Shown here: piece after piece, positions 29,237 to 38,538 of the stretch
How positions within the stretch are numbered: position 1 is the first letter of the stretch
How the letters are laid out: every line of letters starts with the position of its first letter
NCBI RefSeq assembly: GCF_020023995.1
Contig: NZ_NRRD01000013.1
Location: forward strand, 1 to 64,000
Direction: 5' to 3'
Source: Rhodobacter sp. TJ_12
Lineage (GTDB): Bacteria > Pseudomonadota > Alphaproteobacteria > Rhodobacterales > Rhodobacteraceae
DNA length: 64,000 bases
Notes under the pieces: generated by a model
Told to the model about the DNA's origin: nothing
Databases searched by the model: none
Seen by the model: only the letters and a program-made list of their open reading frames with translations
Position numbers and translations under genes: made by a program

Positions 29237-30313
29237 TCAGCGCCTGCCGCGGTGCTTTTGCAAGGCTGCGCGCCATGTGTCGGCAAAGCGCAGCACTTCG
29301 TCCCGTGTCACTCCCGGGCCCAGCGATATGCGTATCGCCGATCCCGCTTCTTCTTCGCCCCATCCCATCGCGGCCAGCACGCGGCTTGCGCGCACCTTCC
29401 CCGATGAACAGGCCGAGCCCGCCGAAATCGCATAGCCTGCAAGGTCCATCCGCATTACCTGCGTCTCTCCCTTCCAGCCCGGTGCGACCACCGAAAGCGT
29501 GTTGGGCAGGACCGTCAAGGGGCCTTTTCCCATCGCCTTACATTCTAGCGGCGTCTCCCAGCCCGGAAAATAGACTTCTTTCGTCGGGAATTCCAGAGCC
29601 TCTTTTAGAATATTTCTAATTTGCGCGACCCCATCCCATCGCCCTTGGGCCAAATCCGCCGCCGCAGCCTGCGCTGCAGCGCCAAAACCCGCAATTCCTA
29701 TGAGATTTTCGGTGCCTGCCCGGCGCCCCATCTCTTGACCACCGCCGCGCAACTGCGCTGCAATTTCCGTGCCACGCTTCACCACCAAAGCGCCGATTCC
29801 CTTGGGTCCGCCCAATTTATGGGCGGAAATGAAACCGCAAGTGATGCCCAGCCAGTTGAAGGCAAAGGGAATCTTGCCAAAGCCTTGGGTCAGATCCGCC
29901 GCCCAAAGCCCGTCGGGCAGGTTTTGCACCACGCCGGTTTCGGAATTGGCCAGTTGCAACGTGGCGCGCGCGGGGTCCGAAACCGTCACCCGCCCCCAGC
30001 CATCGACCGGTAGCGAATTGTCGCACCAAGCCGCAACCGCATCATGTTCGACAGGGGCACAGGCGACCGCGCGCCCGGCCAGCGCCAACGCCGCAGCCTC
30101 GGTCGCGCCAGAGGTAAAAATGATATCCGCCCCGTCGGCCCCCAAAGCGGCGGCGATCTGCGCGCGGGCCGTTTCAATCGCCGCTTTCGCCGCGCGCCCT
30201 TCGGCATGCACCGAGGACGGGTTGCCGGTGATTTCCATCGCCTGCACCATGGCCGCGCGCGCCTCGGCCCGCAGCGGTGTGGTGGCATTCCAATCCAGAT
30301 AAAGTCGTGTCAT
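29237..30313 (-). CDS. IscS/NifS-type cysteine desulfurase
   Basis: 358 residues, a little shorter than E. coli IscS (404). PLP lysine Lys166 in [18 protein letters not shown] and active Cys302 in [14 protein letters not shown], on the long loop typical of group I desulfurases. The window therefore has two different desulfurases, one at each end of the suf genes. Likely gives sulfur for early Suf steps or tRNA thiolation. It follows iscR by 81 bases. Confidence 0.9.
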   Translation of the reverse strand: MTRLYLDWNATTPLRAEARAAMVQAMEITGNPSSVHAEGRAAKAAIETARAQIAAALGADGADIIFTSGATEAAALALAGRAVACAPVEHDAVAAWCDNSLPVDGWGRVTVSDPARATLQLANSETGVVQNLPDGLWAADLTQGFGKIPFAFNWLGITCGFISAHKLGGPKGIGALVVKRGTEIAAQLRGGGQEMGRRAGTENLIGIAGFGAAAQAAAADLAQGRWDGVAQIRNILKEALEFPTKEVYFPGWETPLECKAMGKGPLTVLPNTLSVVAPGWKGETQVMRMDLAGYAISAGSACSSGKVRASRVLAAMGWGEEEAGSAIRISLGPGVTRDEVLRFADTWRAALQKHRGRR

Positions 30314-30394
30314 CGCACCCGCTGGCGCCCGCCCGGCGCATCAAGGACCTTTCTCTCCTTGTCCGAGAAATCGCTTACGGTTGCAACCGGGCTG

Positions 30395-30853
30395 TCACTC
30401 GTCCACGACCGAGAACAGGTTGGGCACCGCCGGACAGGGTTTGAGCGTGTTTTTCACCACATCTTCCAGCGTGGTTTGATGCAAAAACACAAAGACCTGC
30501 GCCGAAAGGCTTTCCCAAAGCCGGTTCGCCAAAGACTGCGCGCGCGAGCCGGAAATCCCGCCCGAGGCCCCTGCCCCCACATGCAAAGCGGACACCGTTT
30601 CATCCACCGCCTCGAACACCTCGGATATGCGGATATCAACGGGCTCTTTGGCCAGCTTGTAGCCGCCCCCCGGCCCCCGCACCGAGGCCACAAGCCCCGC
30701 GCGCCGCAACCGCACGAACAACTGTTCCAGATAGGGCAGCGAAATATCCTGCCGCTTCGAGATTTCTGCCAAAGAGGTGCGTTGCCCCGGCCCGATCGTT
30801 GCCAGATCGACCAGCGCGACCATCGCGTAACGTCCTTTGGTGGACAGTTTCAT
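30395..30853 (-). CDS. iscR: Rrf2-family regulator, IscR of Rhodobacter type
   Basis: 152 residues from ATG 30853 (MKLSTKGRYAMVALVDLA), preceded by GGGAGGAACGG as ribosome site. Winged helix at the N terminus (LAEISKRQDISLPYLEQLF, RRAGLVASVRGPGGGYKLA). The three cysteines that bind the [2Fe-2S] cluster in E. coli IscR (92, 98, 104) are absent; that region reads HVGAGASGGISGSRAQ. The only cysteine is Cys140 (LKPCPAVPN). R. sphaeroides IscR is reported with one cysteine at about this place and unusual cluster ligation. It heads the suf operon, which it probably represses when Fe-S supply is sufficient. Confidence 0.92.
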   Translation of the reverse strand: MKLSTKGRYAMVALVDLATIGPGQRTSLAEISKRQDISLPYLEQLFVRLRRAGLVASVRGPGGGYKLAKEPVDIRISEVFEAVDETVSALHVGAGASGGISGSRAQSLANRLWESLSAQVFVFLHQTTLEDVVKNTLKPCPAVPNLFSVVDE

Positions 30854-30893
30854 CCGTTCCTCCCGGCCCAGCCGATGGCTTGACTTGCCCCCC

Positions 30894-30912
30894 ACTGTAA
30901 ACGGGCCACAGT
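30894..30912 (-). promoter_or_regulatory. Inverted repeat, candidate IscR operator
   Basis: ACTGT (30894-30898) and ACAGT (30908-30912) form a perfect inverted repeat with a 9-base spacer, about 40 bases upstream of the iscR start. The place fits an operator over the promoter of the iscR-suf operon. Assignment to IscR is inferred from position. Confidence 0.5.
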
Positions 30913-31099
30913 CGCACGACACAACGCAGGCGCGAACGCGCAGGCATTGACGGCGCGCCCCGGGCCGCTTAACTCGGGGTCATCCGAAACCCGGCATTGT
31001 GCCGGGGCGTTTTCGTCCTAGGGTCTTGGGCTTTCAGCGTCAAGCTGGCGCGAGGCCGCAACCCGGGGGCCGAAACGGCAGAAGCCCAAGCGAGTGAGC

Positions 31100-31759
31100 A
31101 TGCCCGAAGTCATTTTTCCCGGTCCCGAAGGTCGCCTTGAAGGTCGCTACCACCCGCAGCCTGCCCCCGATGCGCCGATCGCGATTTTTCTGCATCCCGA
31201 TCCGCAATATGGCGGCACGATGAACAACCGCGTTGTTTACAACCTGCATTACGCCTTTCACAAAATGGGCTTCACGGTGCTGCGGTTCAACTTCCGCGGC
31301 GTGGGGCGCAGCCAAGGCGAATACGATCAAGGTGTGGGCGAATTGTCCGATGCGGCCTCGGCGCTGGATTACCTGCAAGCGATGAACCCTAATTCCAAGC
31401 ATTGCTGGGTGGCGGGCTTTTCCTTTGGCGCGTGGATCGGCATGCAGCTTTTGATGCGCCGCCCCGAGATCACTGGCTTCATCTCGGTCGCGCCGCCCGC
31501 CAATATGTATGACTTTTCGTTCTTGGCGCCCTGCCCCTCGTCAGGGTTGATCATCAACGGCACCGCCGACCGGATCGCGCCGCCCAAAGACACGCATACG
31601 CTGGTGGGCAAATTGCGCGAGCAAAAGGGCATCACCATCACCCATGAAGAAATCGAAGGCGCCGATCACTTCTTCAAGGATGACGAGGCGCATATGAAAC
31701 CGATGATCGAGACGGTGCAGGCTTATGTGAAACGCCGCCTGACCGAGGGATCGCGCTAA
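31100..31759 (+). CDS. Alpha/beta hydrolase
   Basis: 219 residues from ATG 31100 (a GTG two codons upstream is possible). Nucleophile elbow GFSFGAW, oxyanion region FLHPDPQYGGTMNNRVV, acidic residue in INGTADRIAPP and catalytic His in EGADHFF. This is the small serine-hydrolase form of about 210-220 residues that is widespread in alphaproteobacteria; substrate unknown. Divergent from iscR and in one unit with the next two genes. Confidence 0.88.
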   Translation: MPEVIFPGPEGRLEGRYHPQPAPDAPIAIFLHPDPQYGGTMNNRVVYNLHYAFHKMGFTVLRFNFRGVGRSQGEYDQGVGELSDAASALDYLQAMNPNSKHCWVAGFSFGAWIGMQLLMRRPEITGFISVAPPANMYDFSFLAPCPSSGLIINGTADRIAPPKDTHTLVGKLREQKGITITHEEIEGADHFFKDDEAHMKPMIETVQAYVKRRLTEGSR

Positions 31760-31760
31760 G

Positions 31761-31988
31761 ATGGCGCTGCTCGATGAACTGGCCGAGGCGCTTGCCACCG
31801 AGGTGATGGAGGCCCAAAAGGAACTGGGCCCCAAAGCCGACCGGCTGTTCATGGAGGTGGGCAATCACATCGGCACCTCGTCGCCTTCGTTCCAAGAGGC
31901 CTTCATGACCGCGTGCCGGTTGCATATGGCGGCCGACCGCGGGCGCGAGTTTTTCGAGGCGCGCCTGAAGGCGCTGAAAGAGACATGA
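31761..31988 (+). CDS. Small conserved-type hypothetical protein (75 residues)
   Basis: Begins one base after the hydrolase stop and overlaps the HD gene start (ATGA), so it is surely co-translated. Mostly helical and charged, e.g. LAEALATEVMEAQKELGPKA and DRGREFFEARLKAL; no signal peptide or cysteine pair. Function not recognised. Confidence 0.75.
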   Translation: MALLDELAEALATEVMEAQKELGPKADRLFMEVGNHIGTSSPSFQEAFMTACRLHMAADRGREFFEARLKALKET

Positions 31989-32581
31989 GCGACCGGCTCG
32001 CGCAGCAATTCGCGTTCCTGCGGGAAGTCGAAAAGCTCAAATCGGTGACCCGCGCGACCCCGATCCATGATGCCTCGCGCCCCGAAAATTCCGCCGAACA
32101 TAGCTGGACGCTGGCGCTTTACGCGCTGGTGCTGGCGGATCAAGCAGACCCCGGCGTCGATGCGCTCCGCGCGGTCAAGATGCTGCTCATCCACGACATT
32201 GTCGAAATTGACGTGGGCGATGTGCCGATCCATTCGGCAGGCGGCACCGCGCATAGCTCCGCCGATATTCAAGCCACCGAACTTGCCGCGGCCAAGCGCA
32301 TTTTTGGCCTTCTTCCCAAAGACATGGCAGACGAATTTCAAGAACTTTGGGAAGAGTTTGAAGCGGCCGAAACCCCGACCGCGATCTATGCCAAATCGCT
32401 CGACCGGGCGCAGCCGGTGCTGCTCAACCACCAGTCGGGTGGCGGCTCGTGGATCGATTATGATGTGACATGGGACCAGCTAGAGACCCGCGTCGGCTCC
32501 AAAATCGCGCGGGGTTTGCCGGGGGTGTGGGATTGGATCAAAGCCCGCATCCGGCCTTGGTTCGCGGATCGCGGCCTGTAA
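31985..32581 (+). CDS. HD-domain phosphohydrolase, YfbR-like
   Basis: 198 residues from ATG 31985; the earlier in-frame start at 31913 lies inside the previous gene. Metal-binding pattern H...HD...D is seen: NSAEHSWTLALYALVL, MLLIHDIVEIDVGDV, and AIYAKSLDRAQPVLLN. Related E. coli YfbR is a 5'-deoxynucleotidase; that activity is inferred. Last gene of the three-gene unit before icd. Confidence 0.88.
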   Translation: MSDRLAQQFAFLREVEKLKSVTRATPIHDASRPENSAEHSWTLALYALVLADQADPGVDALRAVKMLLIHDIVEIDVGDVPIHSAGGTAHSSADIQATELAAAKRIFGLLPKDMADEFQELWEEFEAAETPTAIYAKSLDRAQPVLLNHQSGGGSWIDYDVTWDQLETRVGSKIARGLPGVWDWIKARIRPWFADRGL

Positions 32582-32667
32582 CCGGTATACAACCGCATAC
32601 AAGACTAGCCAAGCCATCCAGAAGCGGTTAAAAGACGGGCAACGAGTCACCAACCCGTGAGGCCCTT

Positions 32668-33882
32668 ATGACCAAGATCAAGGTAGACAATCCCATCGTC
32701 GAGATGGACGGCGACGAGATGACCCGGATCATCTGGGATTTCATCAAGAAGAAACTGATCCTGCCCTATCTCGATGTCGATCTGCTCTACTATGATCTGG
32801 GCATCGAAGAGCGTGACCGCACCAACGACCAAATCACCATCGATTCCGCGATGAAGACGAAAGAGGTTGGCGTTGCGGTGAAATGCGCCACCATCACGCC
32901 CGACGAAGCCCGTGTGGAAGAGTTTGGCCTCAAGCAAATGTGGCGCTCGCCCAACGGCACGATCCGCAACATCCTTGGCGGCGTGATCTTCCGCGAGCCG
33001 ATCATCTGCAAAAACGTGCCGCGCCTTGTGCCGGGCTGGACCCAGCCGATTGTTGTGGGCCGTCACGCCTTTGGCGACCAATATCGCGCCACCGACTTCC
33101 TGTTCCCGGGCAAAGGCAAGCTGACGATGAAATTCGTTGGCGAAGATGGCACGGTGATCGAGCGCGACGTGTTCGACGCGCCCGCCGCCGGTGTGGCGAT
33201 GGGCATGTATAACCTCGATCAGTCGATCATCGATTTCGCCCGGTCGTCGATGAACTATGGCCTGCTGAAGGGTTGGCCGGTGTACCTCTCGACCAAGAAC
33301 ACCATCCTCAAAGCCTATGATGGCCGCTTCAAAGACCTGTTCCAAAAGGTCTATGAAGAAGAGTTCGAGGCCGAGTTCAAAAAAGCCGGTATCCATTACG
33401 AGCACCGCCTGATTGATGACATGGTGGCCTCGGCGCTGAAATGGTCGGGTGGCTATATCTGGGCGTGCAAAAACTACGATGGCGACGTGCAATCCGACAC
33501 CGTGGCGCAGGGCTTTGGCTCGCTTGGCCTGATGACCTCGGTGCTGATGACGCCCGATGGGAAAACCGTCGAGGCCGAAGCCGCGCACGGCACCGTGACC
33601 CGCCACTACCGCCAGCACCAGGCCGGCAAGGAAACCTCGACCAACTCGATCGCCTCGATCTTTGCCTGGACCGGCGGTCTGAAGCATCGCGCGAAACTGG
33701 ATGGCAACGAGCAACTGGCGAATTTCGCGCAAACGCTGGAAAAAGTCTGCGTGCAGACCGTCGAAGACGGGTTCATGACCAAAGACCTCGCGCTTTTGGT
33801 GGGCCCCGATCAGAAATGGCTCACCACGATGGGCTATCTTGAAAAGGTCGACGAATATCTGAACAAGGCGCTGGCGGGCTAA
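32668..33882 (+). CDS. icd: NADP-dependent isocitrate dehydrogenase, homodimeric eukaryotic-like type
   Basis: 404 residues. Substrate and metal motifs: [15 protein letters not shown] at the N terminus, [32 protein letters not shown] and [20 protein letters not shown]. The length and the SPNGTIRN motif mark the subfamily II enzyme found in alphaproteobacteria and mitochondria. TCA cycle step from isocitrate to 2-oxoglutarate, the carbon skeleton for ammonium assimilation. A strong terminator follows. Confidence 0.97.
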   Translation: MTKIKVDNPIVEMDGDEMTRIIWDFIKKKLILPYLDVDLLYYDLGIEERDRTNDQITIDSAMKTKEVGVAVKCATITPDEARVEEFGLKQMWRSPNGTIRNILGGVIFREPIICKNVPRLVPGWTQPIVVGRHAFGDQYRATDFLFPGKGKLTMKFVGEDGTVIERDVFDAPAAGVAMGMYNLDQSIIDFARSSMNYGLLKGWPVYLSTKNTILKAYDGRFKDLFQKVYEEEFEAEFKKAGIHYEHRLIDDMVASALKWSGGYIWACKNYDGDVQSDTVAQGFGSLGLMTSVLMTPDGKTVEAEAAHGTVTRHYRQHQAGKETSTNSIASIFAWTGGLKHRAKLDGNEQLANFAQTLEKVCVQTVEDGFMTKDLALLVGPDQKWLTTMGYLEKVDEYLNKALAG

Positions 33883-33904
33883 GCTGCCCCGCGCGCACCT
33901 GTCG

Positions 33905-33932
33905 AAAGGGCCGGGATTTCCCGGCCCTTTTC
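33905..33932 (+). terminator. Terminator after icd
   Basis: Perfect 11-base stem AAAGGGCCGGG / CCCGGCCCTTT, four-base loop, followed by TT. Flanking A and T allow it to work for the convergent DUF1127 gene as well. Confidence 0.88.
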
Positions 33933-33952
33933 AATTTGTTAGAGGCAGAACC

Positions 33953-34189
33953 TCACCAGCCGAAATGGCTCCAATGCGGCATCGGCGGTGAATGCCCCCG
34001 CGGCGGCAAGCCAATGTCGCGCCGCATATGATCATCAAGCTCGGCGAATTGTTCTGCCAAGGGCGGGCGCATGCGTGGCCGCACCAAGGCCGCCAAGGCA
34101 GCCAACATCACCCGCCGCGCGCCATGCAGCGCGATCAGCGTTTCAAGATGGAGATGGAGCGCAAGCTCCGGATCATCGGTCCGTGTCAT
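33953..34189 (-). CDS. DUF1127-like small protein
   Basis: 78 residues from ATG 34189. A helical start (LALHLHLETLIALHGARRVMLAALAALVRP) leads to ELDDHMRRDIGLPP, the short conserved motif of DUF1127 proteins. In other alphaproteobacteria such proteins bind RNA and affect stress or phosphate metabolism. A second DUF1127 gene is at 44409. The C terminus is rich in His, Pro and Trp. Confidence 0.78.
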   Translation of the reverse strand: MTRTDDPELALHLHLETLIALHGARRVMLAALAALVRPRMRPPLAEQFAELDDHMRRDIGLPPRGHSPPMPHWSHFGW

Positions 34190-34332
34190 CGCTTTCCCGG
34201 TCGAAACCGGCCTCTGGTTGGGGATAGAACAGACCGGACCCGGCCAAGGGGCCTGCGCGGCGCGCGGGAAACTGGGGAAGATCCGGTCAAAGGTCAGACG
34301 AATGGTGCAAGCGCACCGGGGTTCTTGCGGGA

Positions 34333-34428
34333 TTACGCGCGGGTCGTCGCGCGCTTGCCTGCTGGGGCCGCAACGGCCGCCGAAGTCTGGAACCCACCGG
34401 TTCGGAGAGTGGTCGCGATGGTCATCAT
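34333..34428 (-). CDS. Possible 31-residue leader peptide or small protein
   Basis: A reading frame starting MMTIATTLRTGGFQ, ending at TAA, follows a very good Shine-Dalgarno AGGAGGGCGGATC. It sits 143 bases before the DUF1127 gene on the same strand and could be its leader. The remainder of the 399-base gap 34190-34588, including the region before the plus-strand yitT gene, shows no other gene. Confidence 0.4.
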   Translation of the reverse strand: MMTIATTLRTGGFQTSAAVAAPAGKRATTRA

Positions 34429-34588
34429 GATCCGCCCTCCTGTCTGAAAATTGCCGGATGTGGGCAGAATGCACGGCGCCCCGAGTCGTGCCAGAAAAAT
34501 GAGCACACACCCGGCGCAGCGTCGTCAAGGCGTGGCCCAGCCGCCACAGGCCCTTGCCCGGCCCCCAAACCCGTGCCAGAAGCCCGCC

Positions 34589-35203
34589 ATGACCGAGATC
34601 ATCAATGAAAACCCCGCCCGCCATTCCCTGCTTGATGATGTGCAGGGCCTTGCCTATGGCACGACCATGGCCGCCTTCGGCATCGTGCTGCTAACCCATC
34701 TGGGGCTTGTAACGGGGCAAATGGCGGGGCTGTCGGTCTTGATTTCCTATGCGACGGGCTGGGGCTTCGGGCCGGTGTTTTTTGTTCTGAACCTGCCGTT
34801 TTACTGGTTTGGCTACAAACGCATGGGGCTGGTGTTCGTGCTGAAAACCTTTGCTGCCGTCGCGATCTTGTCGCTGATCGCGGCCTATCTGCCCGATTAC
34901 ATCAGCTTTGCCAATGTGAACCCGATTGTCGGCGCGGTGATCTTTGGGCTGATGACGGGCTCTGCGCTGCTGGCGCTGTTTCGGCATGGGGCCAGCCTTG
35001 GCGGGGTTGGCATCATGGCATTGTATCTGCAAGATAAAACCGGCTTCCGCGCGGGCTGGACGCAGCTTTTGTTCGACGCTTGCGTGTTTGCCCTCGCCTT
35101 TACCTTGCGCGAATGGGATCTGGTGGTGATCTCGGCGCTTGGGGCGCTGGTGGTCAATCTGGTGATCGGGCTTAACCACCGGCGCGACCGGTATATCGCC
35201 TGA
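34589..35203 (+). CDS. YitT family membrane protein (first of a tandem pair)
   Basis: 204 residues from ATG 34589; earlier in-frame starts give an implausible basic leader. Five to six hydrophobic helices. Family-type segments: SLLDDVQGLAYGTTMAAFG, GLVTGQMAGLSVLISYATGWG, LFRHGASLGGVGIMALYL, and the end NHRRDRYIA. YitT proteins are inner-membrane proteins of unknown function. The next gene is a clear paralog. Confidence 0.85.
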   Translation: MTEIINENPARHSLLDDVQGLAYGTTMAAFGIVLLTHLGLVTGQMAGLSVLISYATGWGFGPVFFVLNLPFYWFGYKRMGLVFVLKTFAAVAILSLIAAYLPDYISFANVNPIVGAVIFGLMTGSALLALFRHGASLGGVGIMALYLQDKTGFRAGWTQLLFDACVFALAFTLREWDLVVISALGALVVNLVIGLNHRRDRYIA

Positions 35204-35279
35204 CTTTGCGCGCAGCTTCGCGCCCGTCCCGGCTGCAATCGGATTTGACGCGACAACCTGTCTGACCTATATTTAGGTC

Positions 35280-35888
35280 ATGGAAGCTGACACATCTCGC
35301 CGTTACACCTTTTTCGAGGATATCCAAGGCCTCGTGATCGGCTCGGCCCAGGCGGCCTTGGGCATTCATCTTCTGCGCGCGGCGGGGCTTGTCACCGGCG
35401 GCACGGCGGGCATGGCGCTGATCTTGTCTTACGCGACGGGGTGGAATTTCTCGGCGCTGTTCTTTGGGCTGAACATCCCCTTTTTCGCGCTGGCATGGTG
35501 GGCGCGCGGGCCGATCTTTTGCGTCAAATCCTTGGCCACGGTCACGCTGGTTTCGGTCATGGCCGAAGCGCTTAAACCCTTGGTCGTGCTGCAAAGCATC
35601 CATCCGGCGGCGGCGGCGCTGTTGTTTGGCGCCGCGGCGGGGGTGGGGCTTTTGGGCCTGTTTCGGCATTCGGGGTCTTTGGGCGGGGTCTCGATTGTCG
35701 CGCTGATCTTGCAAGACAAGCTGGGCTGGCGCGCGGGCTGGGTGCAACTGGCCCATGATCTGGCCCTATTTGCGATTGCTGCTTGGCTGTTGCCGCTTGA
35801 CCGGGTGGGCTGGTCGCTTTTGGGGGCACTGGTTTTGAACTTCGTCATTGCCTTCAACCACCGTCGCGACTGGTATATCGTGTCGTGA
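35280..35888 (+). CDS. YitT family membrane protein (second of the pair)
   Basis: 202 residues. Same order of motifs as its upstream neighbour (DIQGLVIGSAQAALGIH, GGTAGMALILSYATGWN, LFRHSGSLGGVSIVALIL, NHRRDWYIVS), so it arose by tandem duplication. The end overlaps the SMR gene start. No substrate known. Confidence 0.85.
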   Translation: MEADTSRRYTFFEDIQGLVIGSAQAALGIHLLRAAGLVTGGTAGMALILSYATGWNFSALFFGLNIPFFALAWWARGPIFCVKSLATVTLVSVMAEALKPLVVLQSIHPAAAALLFGAAAGVGLLGLFRHSGSLGGVSIVALILQDKLGWRAGWVQLAHDLALFAIAAWLLPLDRVGWSLLGALVLNFVIAFNHRRDWYIVS

Positions 35889-36220
35889 TGAAAACCTATC
35901 TGTTCCTTTTGATCGCCGTGGTGTTCGAAACCTTCGGCTCCACCTGCCTGCAAGCCTCGCAGCAATTCACCCGGTTTTGGCCCAGCCTTGGGGTGATTGC
36001 GGGCTTTGGCGCGGCCTTTTGGTTCTTTACGCTGGTGTTGCGCGATTTGCCGCTGGGCATCACCTATGCGCTTTGGTCGGGCGTTGGTATGGTGCTGATT
36101 GCACTGTCGGGCTGGCTGATCTTTGGGCAAAAGCTTGATCTGGCGGCCCTTCTTGGCATTTCCCTGATCATTGCGGGGATTGCTGTCATCAACCTGTTTT
36201 CATCGGCAGGGCATTCGTAA
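35888..36220 (+). CDS. Small multidrug resistance (SMR) family transporter
   Basis: 110 residues from ATG 35888, four hydrophobic helices. The membrane-embedded glutamate is Glu14 (LLIAVVFETFGS), the proton/substrate site of the family; TYALWSGVGMVLIALSGWLIFGQ is the third-helix pattern. Could be an EmrE-like drug exporter or a guanidinium/polyamine exporter; sequence alone does not decide. The ATG shares its A with the stop codon of the second yitT gene, so the two are translationally coupled. Confidence 0.9.
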   Translation: MKTYLFLLIAVVFETFGSTCLQASQQFTRFWPSLGVIAGFGAAFWFFTLVLRDLPLGITYALWSGVGMVLIALSGWLIFGQKLDLAALLGISLIIAGIAVINLFSSAGHS

Positions 36221-36289
36221 CGCGCTTATTGCTGGCCAAACGGGTGCTTTTCGCTTATGCGGCACTCAAATCTCGAACAGGCGGACCCC

Positions 36290-38110
36290 ATGGACCTTCG
36301 CAACATTGCGATTATTGCACACGTCGACCACGGCAAGACCACTCTTGTCGACAAGCTCCTGAGCCAATCAGGCGCTTTCCGTGAAAACCAAGCTGTCGCC
36401 GAACGGGCGATGGACAGCAACGATATCGAACGCGAACGCGGTATCACCATTTTGGCCAAATGCACCTCGGTCGAATGGAAAGGCACGCGCATCAATATCG
36501 TCGACACCCCCGGCCACGCCGATTTCGGCGGCGAGGTGGAGCGCATCCTAAGCATGGTGGATGGTGTCTGCCTGCTGGTCGATGCTGCCGAAGGCCCGAT
36601 GCCGCAAACCAAGTTTGTGACCTCCAAGGCGCTGGCGCTGGGGCTCAAGCCCATCGTCGTGCTGAACAAGGTCGACAAACCCGCGGCAGACCCGGAAAAC
36701 GCGCTGAACGAGGTGTTCGACCTCTTTGCCAACCTTGGCGCCAGCGACGAGCAGCTTGATTTCCCGCATGTCTATGCCTCGGGGATCGGCGGCTGGGCCG
36801 ATCTGGAGCTGGATGGCCCGCGCCAAGACCTGTCGGCGCTGTTCGACCTGATCTTGAAACATGTCGAGCCGCCGAAACAGGAATTCCGCGCCGATGAGCC
36901 GTTCCAGATGCTGGCGACAACGCTTTCGGCCGATCCGTTCATTGGCCGCATCCTGACCGGCCGCGTCGAAGCGGGCCGGCTTAAGGTGGGCGATAGCCTC
37001 AAGGCGCTGTCGCGCACCGGCGAGCGGGTGGAACAATTCCGCTGCACCAAAATTCTGGCCTTCCGCGGCCTGACGCAGCAGCCCATCGATGTGGCCGAAG
37101 CGGGCGATATTGTGACCGTGGCGGGCATGACCAAGGCGACCGTGGCCGATACGCTGTGCGCGCTGGAAATCGATGCGCCGATCCCGGCCCAGCCGATTGA
37201 CCCGCCGACGATCTCGGTCACCTTTGGCATCAATGACAGCCCCTTGGCCGGCAAAGACGGCAATAAGGTGCAATCGCGTGTGATCCGCGAACGCCTGATG
37301 AAAGAGGCCGAGACCAACGTCGCAATCCGCGTCGAAGACACGCCGGGCGGCGAGGCTTTCGTGGTCTCGGGCCGGGGCGAGCTTCAGATGGGCGTGCTGA
37401 TCGAAAACATGCGCCGCGAAGGGTTCGAACTGTCGATCTCGCGCCCGCGCGTGATCTTCCGCGAAGAAGAAGGCGAGCGGCTGGAGCCGATCGAAGAGGT
37501 CATCGTCGATGTGGATGATGAATTCTCTGGCGCGGTGATCGAAAAGCTGACCGGGCCGCGCAAGGGCGATTTGGTTGAAATGCGCCCGGCGGGCCATGGC
37601 AAAACCCGGATCGTCGCCCATGTGCCCTCGCGCGGGCTGATCGGCTACCAAGGCGAGTTCATGACCGACACGCGCGGCAACGGCGTGCTCAACCGCATCT
37701 TCCACGGCTGGGCCCCCTACAAGGGCCCGATTGCGGGCCGTCGCCAAGGCGTGCTGATCTCGATGGAGAACGGCGTCTCGGTCGCCTATGCGCTGTGGAA
37801 CCTTGAAGAACGCGGCAAGCTTTTCATCGGCGCGCAGGAACAGGTTTACACCGGCATGATCATTGGCGAGCATTCGCGCGACAACGATCTGGAGGTGAAC
37901 CCGCTCAAGGGCAAGAAGCTGACCAACGTGCGTGCGTCTGGCACCGATGAAGCGGTGCGGCTGACGCCCCCGGTGCGAATGAGCCTTGAAGAGGCGATCG
38001 CGTACATCGATGACGATGAACTGGTCGAAGTGACGCCGAAAATCGTGCGCCTGCGCAAGCGCTTCCTTGACCCGCATGAGCGCAAGCGCGCCGCGCGTTC
38101 CGAAGGCTAA
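36290..38110 (+). CDS. typA: Ribosome-associated GTPase TypA/BipA
   Basis: 606 residues from ATG 36290 ([20 protein letters not shown]); a start 33 bases upstream adds a non-family leader. G1 AHVDHGKT, G2/G3 RGITILAK and [15 protein letters not shown]4 NKVDK. EF-G-like domains and the TypA C terminus ([40 protein letters not shown]) follow. Acts in ribosome assembly and stress growth. Followed by a strong terminator. Confidence 0.97.
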   Translation: MDLRNIAIIAHVDHGKTTLVDKLLSQSGAFRENQAVAERAMDSNDIERERGITILAKCTSVEWKGTRINIVDTPGHADFGGEVERILSMVDGVCLLVDAAEGPMPQTKFVTSKALALGLKPIVVLNKVDKPAADPENALNEVFDLFANLGASDEQLDFPHVYASGIGGWADLELDGPRQDLSALFDLILKHVEPPKQEFRADEPFQMLATTLSADPFIGRILTGRVEAGRLKVGDSLKALSRTGERVEQFRCTKILAFRGLTQQPIDVAEAGDIVTVAGMTKATVADTLCALEIDAPIPAQPIDPPTISVTFGINDSPLAGKDGNKVQSRVIRERLMKEAETNVAIRVEDTPGGEAFVVSGRGELQMGVLIENMRREGFELSISRPRVIFREEEGERLEPIEEVIVDVDDEFSGAVIEKLTGPRKGDLVEMRPAGHGKTRIVAHVPSRGLIGYQGEFMTDTRGNGVLNRIFHGWAPYKGPIAGRRQGVLISMENGVSVAYALWNLEERGKLFIGAQEQVYTGMIIGEHSRDNDLEVNPLKGKKLTNVRASGTDEAVRLTPPVRMSLEEAIAYIDDDELVEVTPKIVRLRKRFLDPHERKRAARSEG

Positions 38111-38147
38111 GCGGAAAGGGGCGCGGCCCCAGATTGCGAAACAGACA

Positions 38148-38180
38148 CAAAGGGCGCCCGTTTGCGGCGCCCTTTGTTTT
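38148..38180 (+). terminator. Terminator after typA
   Basis: Ten-base stem AAAGGGCGCC / GGCGCCCTTT with a 7-base loop and TGTTTT after it, 38 bases after the typA stop. Confidence 0.88.
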
Positions 38181-38186
38181 GCGAAA

Positions 38187-38233
38187 TTGACCCGCGTCAA
38201 TGCACGGCCTTCCGCATATGCGCTAAAGCGCAT
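38187..38233 (+). promoter_or_regulatory. arsR promoter-operator with two inverted repeats
   Basis: TTGAC (38187-38191) and GTCAA (38196-38200) form one perfect inverted repeat. ATGCGCT-AA-AGCGCAT (38218-38233) forms a second, directly before the GGAGG ribosome site of arsR. The second overlaps the likely transcription start region, the usual place of a self-regulating ArsR operator. That ArsR binds it is inferred. Confidence 0.6.
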
Positions 38234-38247
38234 GAAGGAGGTGCGCC

Positions 38248-38538
38248 ATGGTGTTGAGCGTTCTTGCCGCCCTTGCCGAGCCCACGCGGCTTGGCGCGAT
38301 GCGGCTTTTGGCTGACGGATCAGAGCATTGCGTCTGTGAATTGATGCAAAAGGCGGGCGCGACGCAAAGCCGGATGTCGCGCCATATGCAGGTCTTGCGT
38401 CAAGCCGGGCTGGTGTTGGATCGGCGCGATGCGCAATGGGTCCGCTACCGGCGCAACCCGGACATGGCCCCCGAAATCGCCGCCGTGGTGGAGGCCGTTT
38501 TGGCCGCCGCCGCGCAACCCGAAAGGGAAGTCGCATGA
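38248..38538 (+). CDS. arsR: ArsR/SmtB family transcriptional repressor
   Basis: 96 residues, a winged helix with EPTRLGAMRLLADGSEHCVCELMQ, where the Cys-Val-Cys in the helix is the arsenite-type metal-binding site (ELCVCEL-like) and QSRMSRHMQVLRQAGLV the recognition helix. It is followed in the same unit by a permease and a thioredoxin-like protein; stop and start overlap by four bases. Probable repressor released by arsenite or a related metalloid. Confidence 0.93.
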   Translation: MVLSVLAALAEPTRLGAMRLLADGSEHCVCELMQKAGATQSRMSRHMQVLRQAGLVLDRRDAQWVRYRRNPDMAPEIAAVVEAVLAAAAQPEREVA

